Source of the DNA: Pseudonocardia cypriaca
Lineage (GTDB): Bacteria > Actinomycetota > Actinomycetes > Mycobacteriales > Pseudonocardiaceae
Direction: 5' to 3'
DNA length: 64,000 bases
Assembly (NCBI RefSeq): GCF_006717045.1
Contig: NZ_VFPH01000002.1
Span: 744,001-808,000, forward strand
Part shown: one piece after another, positions 8,044 to 15,629 of the stretch
Numbering within the stretch: position 1 is the first letter of the stretch
Layout: every line of letters begins with the position of its first letter
The notes under the pieces: generated by a model
What the model saw: the letters and a program-made list of their open reading frames with translations, nothing else
What the model was told of the DNA's origin: nothing
Databases searched by the model: none
Made by a program: the position numbers and the translations under genes

Positions 8044-9300
8044 ATGCCGCAGACCACGTCCACCGGGACGCTGGTGATCGGCGCCGGCCAGGCCGGCGTC
8101 CACCTGGCCGGGTCGCTGCGACAGCTCGGTGACGCGCGCCCGATCACGCTGATCGGCGCCGAACCCCACGCGCCGTACCAGCGACCGCCGCTGTCCAAGG
8201 AGTTCCTCGCCGGTTCCGCCGACGCGGAATCGCTCGCCTTCCGCACCCCCACCTGGTACGCGCAGCACCGGATCGAGCTGGTCGGGGGCGAGCGGGTGGC
8301 CGACCTCGCGCTTCCCACCGGCGGCCGCCCGGGGCTCGCGCGGACGACGGTCGGGCGGACGCTGCCCTTCGCGCGCCTCGCCCTCACGGTGGGCGCACGG
8401 CCGCGGCGGCTGGACGTGGCAGGCGCCGACCTCGACGGCGTCCACTACCTCCGCGGCCTCGACGATGCGATCGGGCTGCGCCACCGCCTGGCGGTCGCCT
8501 CCCGGGTCGTGGTCGTCGGGGGCGGCTTCATCGGCCTCGAGGCCGCGGCGGCGGCCCGCGCCCAGGGCAAGGAGGTCACCGTCGTCGAGGCGGCCGACCG
8601 GCTCGTCGGACGAGCGGTGGCGCCGGTCGTCTCCGAGTTCCTCCGACAGGCCCACGAGCGCCGCGGCACCACGGTGCTGCTGCCGGCCGAGGTCGTGAGC
8701 TTCGGCGGCACGGGACGGGTCGAGTCCGTCCGGCTGGCCGACGGTCGCGAGCTCCCGGCCGACCTCGTCCTGGTAGGTGTCGGCGTGGTCCCCCGCACCG
8801 AACTCGCCGAGGAGATCGGCCTCGAGTGCGACCGTGTCGTCGGCGGCATCGTGGTCGACGCCACCGCCCGTACCAGCCACGAGGCCGTGGTGGCCGCCGG
8901 CGACTGCACGGCGCTCCCGCACCCCGTGACGGGTGTCGGCCGCGTCCGGCTGGAGTCGGTCCCCGGCGCCGTGGCGCAGGCCGGTGTCGCCGCGGCCACA
9001 TTGCTGGGCCGGACCTCGGACACCCGCAACGTGCCGTGGTTCTGGTCGAACCAGGGCGATCTCCGGCTGCAGATCGCCGGCCTGTCCGCGGGCTACGACC
9101 ACTACGACGTGCGTGGCGAGCCCGACAGCGAGCGGTTCGCCGTCCTCTACTACCGCGACGGCGCACTCATCGCGGTCGACGCCGTGAACACCCCGACCGA
9201 CTACCTGGTGGTCCGGAAGGCACTTACCACCGGCCGGACCCTGCCCGCCGACAAGGCGGCCGATCCCAGGATCCCGCTCAAGAGCCTGCTCGCGGGCTGA
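8044..9300 (+). CDS. FAD/NAD(P)H ferredoxin reductase of a Rieske oxygenase system
   Basis: A 418-residue pyridine nucleotide-disulfide type flavoprotein. The FAD-binding loop is VIGAGQAGVHLAGSL near residue 11, the NAD(P)H loop is VVVVGGGFIGLEAAAAA near residue 157, and VVAAGDCTALPHP near residue 282 contacts FAD. The C-terminal segment (WFWSNQGDLRLQIAGL) is the one seen in ferredoxin reductases such as BphA4 and rhodocoxin reductase. It would pass electrons from NAD(P)H to the [2Fe-2S] ferredoxin at 19162-19485 and on to the Rieske oxygenase at 17824-19110. Operator 8003-8020 lies just upstream. It ends 10 bases before a convergent gene, with a hairpin between. Confidence 0.9.
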   Translation: MPQTTSTGTLVIGAGQAGVHLAGSLRQLGDARPITLIGAEPHAPYQRPPLSKEFLAGSADAESLAFRTPTWYAQHRIELVGGERVADLALPTGGRPGLARTTVGRTLPFARLALTVGARPRRLDVAGADLDGVHYLRGLDDAIGLRHRLAVASRVVVVGGGFIGLEAAAAARAQGKEVTVVEAADRLVGRAVAPVVSEFLRQAHERRGTTVLLPAEVVSFGGTGRVESVRLADGRELPADLVLVGVGVVPRTELAEEIGLECDRVVGGIVVDATARTSHEAVVAAGDCTALPHPVTGVGRVRLESVPGAVAQAGVAAATLLGRTSDTRNVPWFWSNQGDLRLQIAGLSAGYDHYDVRGEPDSERFAVLYYRDGALIAVDAVNTPTDYLVVRKALTTGRTLPADKAADPRIPLKSLLAG

Positions 9301-9309
9301 CCAGCCCGC
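9292..9309. terminator. Short hairpin between convergent genes
   Basis: GCGGGCT-GACC-AGCCCGC forms a perfect 7-base-pair stem with a 4-base loop. It overlaps the reductase stop codon and faces the convergent decarboxylase gene. No T-run follows, so terminator activity is inferred from position only. Confidence 0.4.
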
Positions 9310-9310
9310 A

Positions 9311-10300
9311 CTAGATCACGAACTCCTCGGTGGCCTCCGGGGCGAACAGCTCATCCGGCGCGTACCGGCGCCGGGACAGCCCCTGCTCGTGGTGGTAGCG
9401 GAGGAAGGTGGACAGCGTCTCCTCGTTGGCCGCGAGCCCGTAGGACCAGTAGTCGGCCCCGAGCAGCGATCGGGCCTCCTCCACCCCCTGGATGAGCCAG
9501 GGCAGCGTGAACCGCAGCGCGGAGGAGTCGTAGAGGTTTTCCATGGCCGCCTTCTTGGCCAGGTGCAGCGCCTTCGTGAGCGACTGCGCGACCCAAGGGT
9601 GGCGCTCGTAGACGTCGCGGCGGACCACGACCACGTGCATGATCGGGAAGATGCCGGTGGCCGCGAAGTACTCCTTCTCGGCCGCCACGGGATCGTCGAA
9701 CAGCCGCCGGACCGGGCCGCCGGGGCGGAACGAGGAGGGCACCCGCGGGCTGTAGAGCGCGTCGATCCCGCCGTCGGCGAGCATCGCCGACAGGGTCGCG
9801 CCCTCCGGAACGGGCTCGATGCGGACCCGCCCGCCGAGGTCGACGGCGGCCTTCTCGATCCGCCCGGGCGTCTCCTGCCCGCCGGTCCGGTACTCCACGG
9901 CATCGATCGGCACGTCGTGCCGGTCGGCGAGGATGCCGCGGATCCACACCCCCGCCGTGAGCTGCCACTCGGGTGTGCCGACCACCTTGCCCCGCAGGTC
10001 CTCCGGCTTCTCGATGCCGGACGCCGCGTTCACGAAGATCCCGCCGTGCCGGAACATCCGCGAGGGGTAGACCGGCAGCGCTACGAACGGCGACGGGTCG
10101 AGGTCCAAGGACTTCACGTAGGACGACAGCGACAGCTCCGCCACCTCGAACTCGCGGTGGCGCATCATCCGGAAGAACGTCTCCTCGACGGGGAGCCGCA
10201 GGTAGGTCAGGTCGATCCCGTCCGGCTGGACGGTGCCCTCGTAGAGCGCCCGCGTGCGGTCGTAGTCGCCGCACGCGAACGCCAGCCGCAGTCGTGACAC
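9311..10300 (-). CDS. 4,5-dihydroxyphthalate decarboxylase-family protein (copy 1)
   Basis: A 329-residue protein with the signature of the 4,5-dihydroxyphthalate decarboxylase (Pht5) family, whose fold is that of periplasmic-binding proteins. Key stretches are FEVAELSLSSYVKS, FVALPVYPSRMFRHGGIFVN and DLRGKVVGTPEWQLTAGVWIRGIL. There is no signal peptide, so it acts in the cytoplasm and is not a transporter receptor. It would remove one carboxyl group from a dihydroxylated aromatic diacid, giving protocatechuate if the substrate is 4,5-dihydroxyphthalate. GTG 10300 is chosen for GGGGAGG about 12 bases upstream, inside the end of ligJ. Last gene of the ADH-ligK-ligJ operon. A diverged paralogue is at 13185-14138. 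Confidence 0.82.
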   Translation of the reverse strand: MSRLRLAFACGDYDRTRALYEGTVQPDGIDLTYLRLPVEETFFRMMRHREFEVAELSLSSYVKSLDLDPSPFVALPVYPSRMFRHGGIFVNAASGIEKPEDLRGKVVGTPEWQLTAGVWIRGILADRHDVPIDAVEYRTGGQETPGRIEKAAVDLGGRVRIEPVPEGATLSAMLADGGIDALYSPRVPSSFRPGGPVRRLFDDPVAAEKEYFAATGIFPIMHVVVVRRDVYERHPWVAQSLTKALHLAKKAAMENLYDSSALRFTLPWLIQGVEEARSLLGADYWSYGLAANEETLSTFLRYHHEQGLSRRRYAPDELFAPEATEEFVI

Positions 10301-10304
10301 GTCC

Positions 10305-11321
10305 CTACCTCCCCGCAGCCCGCAGCCGCGCGTCCAGCCGCGGGTACACGCGCCGCGCGTTCTGTTCGAAGATCTGGTGGCGCTGCTCCTCGGCGAGGCC
10401 CAGCTCGTCGATGTAGGACTTCGTGTCGTCCCACTCGACACCGGTGTCGGGGTCGGTGCCCCGGACGGCCCCGAGCATCTCCGACGCGAAGAGGATGTTC
10501 TCGATCGGGATCACGCCGGTGAGCAGGTCGATCCCGGGCTGGTGGTACACGCAGGTGTCGAAGAAGACGTTGGACAGCAGCGTGGCGGGATCGGGCCGGC
10601 CCATGCGGACCGCGAGCCCGCGGTAGCGGCCCCAGTGGTACGGGATCGCGCCACCGCCGTGCGGGATGACGAAGCGCAGGGTCGGGAACCGCGTGAACAG
10701 GTCGCCCTCCAGGAACTGCATGAAGGCCGAGGTGTCGGCGTTGAGGTAGTGCGCGCCGAGGGCGTGGAAGTTGGGGTTGCACGAGGCGGAGACGTGCACC
10801 ATCGCCGGCACGTCCAGCTCGACCATCGCCTCGTACAGCGGGAACCAGTACTCGTCGGTGAGCGGCGGCGAGGTCCAGAAACCGCCGGACGGGTCGGGGT
10901 TCAGGTTGCACCCCACGAAGCCCGCGGCCACGCACCGGCGCAGCTCGGCGACGGAGTCGTCGAGGGCGCCACCCGGCGTCTGGGGCAGCTGGCAGACCGC
11001 GGCGAAGTGGGCGGGGTACAGGTCGACGACCCGGGCGACGAGGTCGTTGCTCGTGGCCGCCCACGCCCGCGCGGTGGCCGGGTCCGGCACGTGGTGCGCC
11101 ATCGACGAGGCGCGCGGCGAGAAGAGCATGAGGTCGCCGCCGCGCTCGCGCAGGATCCGCAGCTGATTGCCCTCGACGCTCTCCCGGATGGCGTCGTCGC
11201 CGATCTCGGCCGGCGACGGCGCCGGCAGTGTCGGGTCGTCCAGCGCGGCCAGCTGGGCGTCCCGGAACTCCTGCTGGGCGGCCGGAACGGTCGTGTAGTG
11301 ACCGTGGCAGTCGATGATCAC
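10305..11321 (-). CDS. ligJ: 4-oxalomesaconate hydratase (amidohydrolase superfamily, LigJ type)
   Basis: A 338-residue metal-dependent amidohydrolase-superfamily protein. From memory of the Sphingobium LigJ sequence it is alike along its whole length: MIIDCHGHYT (metal ligands H6 and H8), ILRERGGDLMLFSPRASSMAHHV, GCNLNPDPSGG, LDVPAMVHVSASCNPNFHALGAHY, PHGGGAIPYHWGRYRGLA and NVFFDTCVYHQPGIDLL. The enzyme adds water to 4-oxalomesaconate to give 4-carboxy-4-hydroxy-2-oxoadipate in the protocatechuate 4,5-cleavage and gallate pathways. Its start overlaps the aldolase stop (ATGA), and that aldolase consumes its product, which strongly supports the call. Confidence 0.92.
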   Translation of the reverse strand: MIIDCHGHYTTVPAAQQEFRDAQLAALDDPTLPAPSPAEIGDDAIRESVEGNQLRILRERGGDLMLFSPRASSMAHHVPDPATARAWAATSNDLVARVVDLYPAHFAAVCQLPQTPGGALDDSVAELRRCVAAGFVGCNLNPDPSGGFWTSPPLTDEYWFPLYEAMVELDVPAMVHVSASCNPNFHALGAHYLNADTSAFMQFLEGDLFTRFPTLRFVIPHGGGAIPYHWGRYRGLAVRMGRPDPATLLSNVFFDTCVYHQPGIDLLTGVIPIENILFASEMLGAVRGTDPDTGVEWDDTKSYIDELGLAEEQRHQIFEQNARRVYPRLDARLRAAGR

Positions 11322-11998
11322 CCGGCATCCACGTAGGTCAGGCCCTTGGCGCCGAGCGCCTCGCGCATCGAGGAGACGTCCAGGCTCAGCTCACCCTTCG
11401 CGTAGCGCTCCCGGGAGCGGGCCTCGCGCTCTTCTCGCTCCCGCGCGGCGGCGATCACGTCGGCGGCCCGGGCCCTGGGCACGACCACGACCCCGTCGTC
11501 GTCGGCGACGACCACGTCGCCGGGCTCGATCCACTGCCCGGCGCACACCAGGCCGACGTTGACGTCGCCGAGCGTCTCCTTGACGGTGCCGAAGGCCGAC
11601 ACGTGCCGGGACCAGACCGGGAACCCCATCTCCCGCAGCTCGGCGACGTCGCGGCAGCCGGCGTCGATCACGAGGCCGCGGACCCCGCGGTAGGCCAGCG
11701 CGGTGGCCAGCAGCTCACCGAAGTACCCGGCCGACGAGGGCGTCGTCGGGGCCACCACCAGCAGGTCACCCTCGGCGCACTGCTCGACGGCGACGTGGAT
11801 CATCCAGTTGTCGCCGGGCGGGACGCTGACCGTCACCGCGGTGCCGGCCGCCCGGGCGCCCGACCAGATGGGCCGCAGGGCCGGGTCGAGCAGGCGCGCA
11901 CGGCCCTGGGCCTCGTGGATCGTGGACACCCCGAACTCCGCGAGGCCCTCGACCAGCGCCCGGTCGGTGCGGGGCGGATTGCGAACCACCACACTCAC
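11318..11998 (-). CDS. ligK: 4-carboxy-4-hydroxy-2-oxoadipate aldolase (RraA-like, LigK/ProA type)
   Basis: A 226-residue RraA-fold aldolase. PRTDRALVEGLAEFGVSTIHEAQGR, TVSVPPGDNWMIHVAVEQC and RGLVIDAGCRDVAELREMGFPVWS match HMG/CHA aldolases; the G-x20-R-D catalytic pattern is present, with the Asp ligand in VIDAGCRD. It cleaves 4-carboxy-4-hydroxy-2-oxoadipate to pyruvate and oxaloacetate, the last step of protocatechuate 4,5-cleavage. GTG 11998 is chosen because AAGGAGA precedes it and it overlaps the dehydrogenase stop (GTGA). Its neighbours on both sides are coupled by overlapping codons. Confidence 0.92.
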   Translation of the reverse strand: MSVVVRNPPRTDRALVEGLAEFGVSTIHEAQGRARLLDPALRPIWSGARAAGTAVTVSVPPGDNWMIHVAVEQCAEGDLLVVAPTTPSSAGYFGELLATALAYRGVRGLVIDAGCRDVAELREMGFPVWSRHVSAFGTVKETLGDVNVGLVCAGQWIEPGDVVVADDDGVVVVPRARAADVIAAAREREEREARSRERYAKGELSLDVSSMREALGAKGLTYVDAG

Positions 11999-13113
11999 GC
12001 TTTCTCCTTCCACGGCAGCAACGAGATGTGGATCGCATCCTCCCCGGTCTCGCCGGCGAGGGCCCGGATGGCGTGGTCGACCTGATCGAGACCGAAGCTG
12101 TGGGTGGCGAGCCGGTCGAGCGGGAAGCGCCCCGAGGCCAGCTGCTCCAGCGCCAGCTCGACCGCCCGGAAGCCGTGCCCGCGCGCGCTGGCGAGCGTGA
12201 TCGACTTCTCGGTCAGCTTCTTCAGCGGGAAGTCCGGGAACGCCGCCACCTCACCCTGGGTCACCATGATCCCCTCGCGACGCTTCAGGGCATCGATGCC
12301 GAGCAGGACCGGCGCGGTGCCGGCCCCGGCGGTGCAGTCGAGCACCGTGTCGACGCCCCGGCCGCCGGTGAGCTCCAGCACCCGCGCGAGGGGATCCTCG
12401 CGCTGCACGTCGATCACGGCGTCGGCACCCAACCCCTTGGCCAGGTCGAGCCGGGCGGCGTCCCGTGCCGTTCCGGTCACGATGATCAGCGAGGCACCGG
12501 CCTGCTTGGAGGCGACCACCTGGGACAGCCCCTGCTGCCCGGGCCCCTGGATGAGCACTGTGGACGCGTAGCCGACCTTCCCCGCGTTCAGTGCCCACTC
12601 GATGCCGTTCGACAGCGGCGTGACCAGGCCCGCCAGCTCGGCCGACACCCCTTCCGGCACCTTGTGGACCACCGCGTTCCAGGGCAGGTACATGTACTGC
12701 GAGAAGCCGCCCCACAGCCGGCCGGGATTGTCCGCGGAGGTGTAGCCGTAGCGGCGGGCGTCGGGGTTGGTGCGCCAGTCGGTGAGCTCGCAGTGCCGGT
12801 ACTCCCCCGCGTGGCACCACTCGCAGTGGAAGCAGCCGACGTAGTGCTCGACGAAGACCCGGTCACCTTCACGCACACCCTTGCGTTCGGTGAAGCCGCG
12901 CCCCGCGTGCGAGATGACTCCGACGTTCTCGTGCCCCATGATCACGGGCGAGGTCGAGGGTGGCTTCGCGTACATCTTGACGTCGGTGCCGCAGATCCCG
13001 GCCACCTCGACCTCGAGCAAGGCGCTGTCCTCGTCGATTTCGGGCATCGGGAACTCGCGGAGCTCGGTCACACCCGGACCTGTCCGCACGGCCGCCAGCA
13101 CCTGATCGGGCAT
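11995..13113 (-). CDS. Zinc-dependent alcohol dehydrogenase family protein
   Basis: A 372-residue MDR-family dehydrogenase. Catalytic zinc ligands are expected in GICGTDVKMY and GHENVGV, and the structural zinc lobe is CFHCEWCHAGEYRHC near residue 95-109. The cofactor loop reads IQGPGQQGLSQVV, an unusual G-x-G-x2-G. It is the first gene of the operon dehydrogenase-ligK-ligJ-decarboxylase. By position it might oxidise a cis-dihydrodiol made by the Rieske oxygenase or a ring-cleavage semialdehyde, both steps that otherwise lack an enzyme here; this is inference. Divergent from 13185-14138, with operator 13133-13150 between. Confidence 0.85.
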   Translation of the reverse strand: MPDQVLAAVRTGPGVTELREFPMPEIDEDSALLEVEVAGICGTDVKMYAKPPSTSPVIMGHENVGVISHAGRGFTERKGVREGDRVFVEHYVGCFHCEWCHAGEYRHCELTDWRTNPDARRYGYTSADNPGRLWGGFSQYMYLPWNAVVHKVPEGVSAELAGLVTPLSNGIEWALNAGKVGYASTVLIQGPGQQGLSQVVASKQAGASLIIVTGTARDAARLDLAKGLGADAVIDVQREDPLARVLELTGGRGVDTVLDCTAGAGTAPVLLGIDALKRREGIMVTQGEVAAFPDFPLKKLTEKSITLASARGHGFRAVELALEQLASGRFPLDRLATHSFGLDQVDHAIRALAGETGEDAIHISLLPWKEKA

Positions 13114-13132
13114 CGACCCGCCTCCCCGTTTC

Positions 13133-13150
13133 TGGTCTATTGGTCATACC
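13133..13150. promoter_or_regulatory. Shared operator copy 4 (TGG-N12-ACC) with inner FadR-like box
   Basis: TGGTCTATTGGTCATACC fits TGG-N12-ACC, and the next base makes the outer dyad TGGTCT-N7-ATACCA. An exact TGGT-N3-ACCA, the classic FadR-family core, lies inside at 13141-13151. The gap is 71 bases long and serves the divergent dehydrogenase-ligK-ligJ operon and the decarboxylase paralogue-rpiB operon. Confidence 0.7.
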
Positions 13151-13184
13151 ATAGACTATCGGTGAGCGACCAGAGGGGATCGAC

Positions 13185-14138
13185 ATGCAGGAACCCGGGC
13201 CCGTACTGCGGACCGTCACCCGCACGCAAGGTGCCAACGAGGCGTTGAAGTCCGGAGAGGTGACTCCCCACGGGTTCCACTTCGAGTTCGAGGAGGTGCG
13301 GGTCCTCGTCTCGGCCTTCCGCCGGATGGTGCGCGAGCTGGAGTACGACGTCAGCGAGATGGCGCTGACCACCTACCTCGTCGCCAAGGAGCACGGTGTC
13401 GAGTTCACCGCGCTGCCCGTCTTCCTCGCCCGCGGGTTGCACCACGGCGTGATCCAGGTGGCCTCCGCGGGCGGCATCCGGCACCCGAAGGACCTCGAGG
13501 GCCGCCGGGTCGGGGTGGACCGGGGCTACACGGTCACGACCGGGGTGTGGGCCCGCGCGATCCTGCGCGACGAGTACGGCGTGGACCTCGACAAGATCAC
13601 GTGGGTGCTGTCGGGCGACGAGCACGTGGCGGAGTACCGGCCCCCGGCCAACGTCGTCCCGGTCAAGCCGCCGCGCAGCCTCGAGGACCTGCTCCGCGGC
13701 GGGAAGCTCGCCGCGGTGCTCGGCGCTCGCATCCCCGCCCCGGACGTCGTGCCGCTGATCCCGAACGCGACGGAGGCGGCCCTCACCGCGCTGCGGGAGC
13801 GCGGCCTCTACCCCATCAACCACCTCGTGGTCGTTCGCGACGACGTGCTCCGGCAGCATCCGGACATCGCCGCCGACGTCTTCGACGCGTTCGCGCGCGC
13901 CAAGCAGCTCTACGTCGAGCGGCTGAGCAACGGGAAGATCGAGTCACCCGACGCCAACGACCGGTTGTACCGGCAGGTGTTCGAGCTGACCGGGGCCGAT
14001 CCCCTGCCGTACGGGATCGACCCGAACCGCGAGGTGCTGGAGCGACTGGTCCGCACGTGCGTCGACCAGAAGATCCTCTCGCGTCCGGTGGAGCTGGAGA
14101 CCGTGTTCGCCGCGAGCACGCTCCGGCTCGAGGCGTAG
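13185..14138 (+). CDS. 4,5-dihydroxyphthalate decarboxylase-family protein (copy 2, diverged)
   Basis: A 317-residue relative of the protein at 9311-10300. Shared landmarks in order are YDVSEMALTTYLVAKEHG, FTALPVFLARGLHHGVIQV, HPKDLEGRRVGVDRGYTVTTGVWARAIL and, near the end, DPLPYGIDPNREVLERLV. There is no signal peptide. It is clearly more diverged from Pht5 than copy 1: the TPEWQ segment becomes DRGYT. It may act on a different acid, or no longer be a decarboxylase. GAGGGG precedes the ATG. It is followed after 9 bases by an RpiB-like isomerase gene. Confidence 0.72.
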   Translation: MQEPGPVLRTVTRTQGANEALKSGEVTPHGFHFEFEEVRVLVSAFRRMVRELEYDVSEMALTTYLVAKEHGVEFTALPVFLARGLHHGVIQVASAGGIRHPKDLEGRRVGVDRGYTVTTGVWARAILRDEYGVDLDKITWVLSGDEHVAEYRPPANVVPVKPPRSLEDLLRGGKLAAVLGARIPAPDVVPLIPNATEAALTALRERGLYPINHLVVVRDDVLRQHPDIAADVFDAFARAKQLYVERLSNGKIESPDANDRLYRQVFELTGADPLPYGIDPNREVLERLVRTCVDQKILSRPVELETVFAASTLRLEA

Positions 14139-14147
14139 CCGTCCGGC

Positions 14148-14600
14148 ATGCGCATCGCGATCGCCGCCGACCACAACGGTGTGGCGCTGAAGGCCGGGCT
14201 CGTCGCGATGCTGCGCGGGAGCGGCCACGACGTGACCGACCTCGGAGCGCACGGCGCGCAGGAGGTGGACTACCCGCCGCTCTGCGCCGAGCTGTGCCAC
14301 CACGTCGTCGACGGCCGCACCGAGCGCGGGATCGTCGTCGGCGGGAGCGGGCTCGGCGAGACCGTGGCCTGCAACAAGATCCGCGGCGTCCGGGCCGGGC
14401 TGTGCCCCGACCTCTTCCACGCGCGGATCTCGCGCGGCAACAACGACGCCAACGTGCTCGTGCTGGGGGCCAAGGTCCTCGCACCCGACCTGGCCCGCGA
14501 GATCGTGACCGCCTGGCTGGAGACGCCGTTCAAGGGCGGCGTCCACCAGCGCAGGATCGACCAGATCGCGGCGCTCGAACGCGGTGAGAGCCTTCAGTAG
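14148..14600 (+). CDS. RpiB/LacAB-family isomerase
   Basis: A 150-residue member of the ribose-5-phosphate isomerase B family. It starts MRIAIAADHNGVALKAGL, and has the active-site Cys region VDYPPLCAELCHHVV and GIVVGGSGLGETVACNKIRGVRAGLC; SRGNNDANVLVLGAKVL is also family-typical. RpiB enzymes interconvert aldose and ketose phosphates through an enediol. In this setting, next to a decarboxylase-family gene and under the same operator, an isomerase of a non-sugar keto/enol acid (for example 4-oxalomesaconate tautomers) is an attractive but untested idea. Its end overlaps the convergent tctC by 7 bases. Confidence 0.85.
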   Translation: MRIAIAADHNGVALKAGLVAMLRGSGHDVTDLGAHGAQEVDYPPLCAELCHHVVDGRTERGIVVGGSGLGETVACNKIRGVRAGLCPDLFHARISRGNNDANVLVLGAKVLAPDLAREIVTAWLETPFKGGVHQRRIDQIAALERGESLQ

Positions 14601-15622
14601 CTGGCCACGATCATCTGCCGGAACTCCTCGGGAGCGGTGAGCACGTCGCTCACCAGCCGCGCGGTCTCCGGCCCACCGAGCGGGTCGAGGGGCCGTTCCT
14701 GTTCGTCGAGGGCGGCGACCAGGTCCGCGTTGCCGATGGCGCACCCGAACGCCGCGCGGAGCGCCTCGACGCGGTCGGCCGGCATCTGCGCCGAGGCCAT
14801 CAGGGCGCGCCCGGTCTGCCCCAGCGCCACGAGGTTGTCGATCATCACCTTCGCGCGGTCGTCGGGCGGGGCGGCCTCGTAGACGGTGGGGGTGTCGGGC
14901 AGGGACGCGTCCCGTTCCCCGTCGATCGTGACGATGGGGCGGACGTCACCCGACTCGATAGCCGGCAGCTGGCTGTCGATCGGGAGGACGTGCGCGTCGG
15001 CGTTCCCGGCGACGACCGCGGCTCGCGCCTCGGGAGCGCCCGCGAACCCGCTGACGATCTCCATGGGGAAGCCGTAGGCGGCACCCAGGATGTTCGGGGC
15101 GATGTAGTCGTTCGATCCCGGTCCCGTCGTCACGAACTTCACCGGTCGCCCCGCGTGCACGAGGTCGGCGAGGCTCTGGATCGGGCTGCCGGTGGCGACC
15201 ACCATCACGCTCGGCGGTCCCGCGATCCGGCCGATCCAGTTGAGCTTCTCCAGGTCGAAGCGCACCCCCTCGGCATGCGCGATCTGCGCCGAGACGAGGC
15301 CGACGGTGTTCACGATCTGGATGCGCTTCTCCTCGGCACCTGCTGTGGACGTCCGGTTGGTCGCGACCAACCCTCCCGCACCCGGCTCGTTCCGCACCAC
15401 GACCGTCGCGTCGAGGCAGTCCTCGAGGTAGGGCGCGAGCGCCCGGGCGTAGGCGTCGTAGCCGCCGCCGGGCTCGTAGGGGACGACCAGGTCGACGTCC
15501 TCGCCGGCGAAGGGACCGGCCTTCTCCCCGCTCGCGGCGCCGCTCCCGCACGCTGCGAGCGCGGCGAACACGACAGCGGCCGCGGCGGCACGCAATGGCT
15601 TCGATGATGGCCTCATCGCCAT
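14594..15622 (-). CDS. Second TctC-type substrate-binding lipoprotein
   Basis: A 342-residue TTT solute receptor with a signal peptide and lipobox (ALAAC). VVPYEPGGGYDAYARALAPYLE and RNEPGAGGLVATN are nearly the same ligand loops as in the TctC at 3652-4689, but the rest is well diverged. There is no second tctA/tctB pair in the window, so it probably feeds the one membrane complex with another ligand. GAGGAG lies 6 bases before the ATG at 15622. It is the last gene of the Rieske oxygenase operon, which directly couples uptake to oxidation. Confidence 0.88.
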   Translation of the reverse strand: MAMRPSSKPLRAAAAAVVFAALAACGSGAASGEKAGPFAGEDVDLVVPYEPGGGYDAYARALAPYLEDCLDATVVVRNEPGAGGLVATNRTSTAGAEEKRIQIVNTVGLVSAQIAHAEGVRFDLEKLNWIGRIAGPPSVMVVATGSPIQSLADLVHAGRPVKFVTTGPGSNDYIAPNILGAAYGFPMEIVSGFAGAPEARAAVVAGNADAHVLPIDSQLPAIESGDVRPIVTIDGERDASLPDTPTVYEAAPPDDRAKVMIDNLVALGQTGRALMASAQMPADRVEALRAAFGCAIGNADLVAALDEQERPLDPLGGPETARLVSDVLTAPEEFRQMIVASY

Positions 15623-15629
15623 CTGCTCC

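Noticed and set aside
6745..9102. A 785-codon open frame on the minus strand
   Set aside because: It runs antisense to the MFS and ferredoxin reductase genes, has shadow composition rich in Gly, Arg and Asp, and shows no family motifs.
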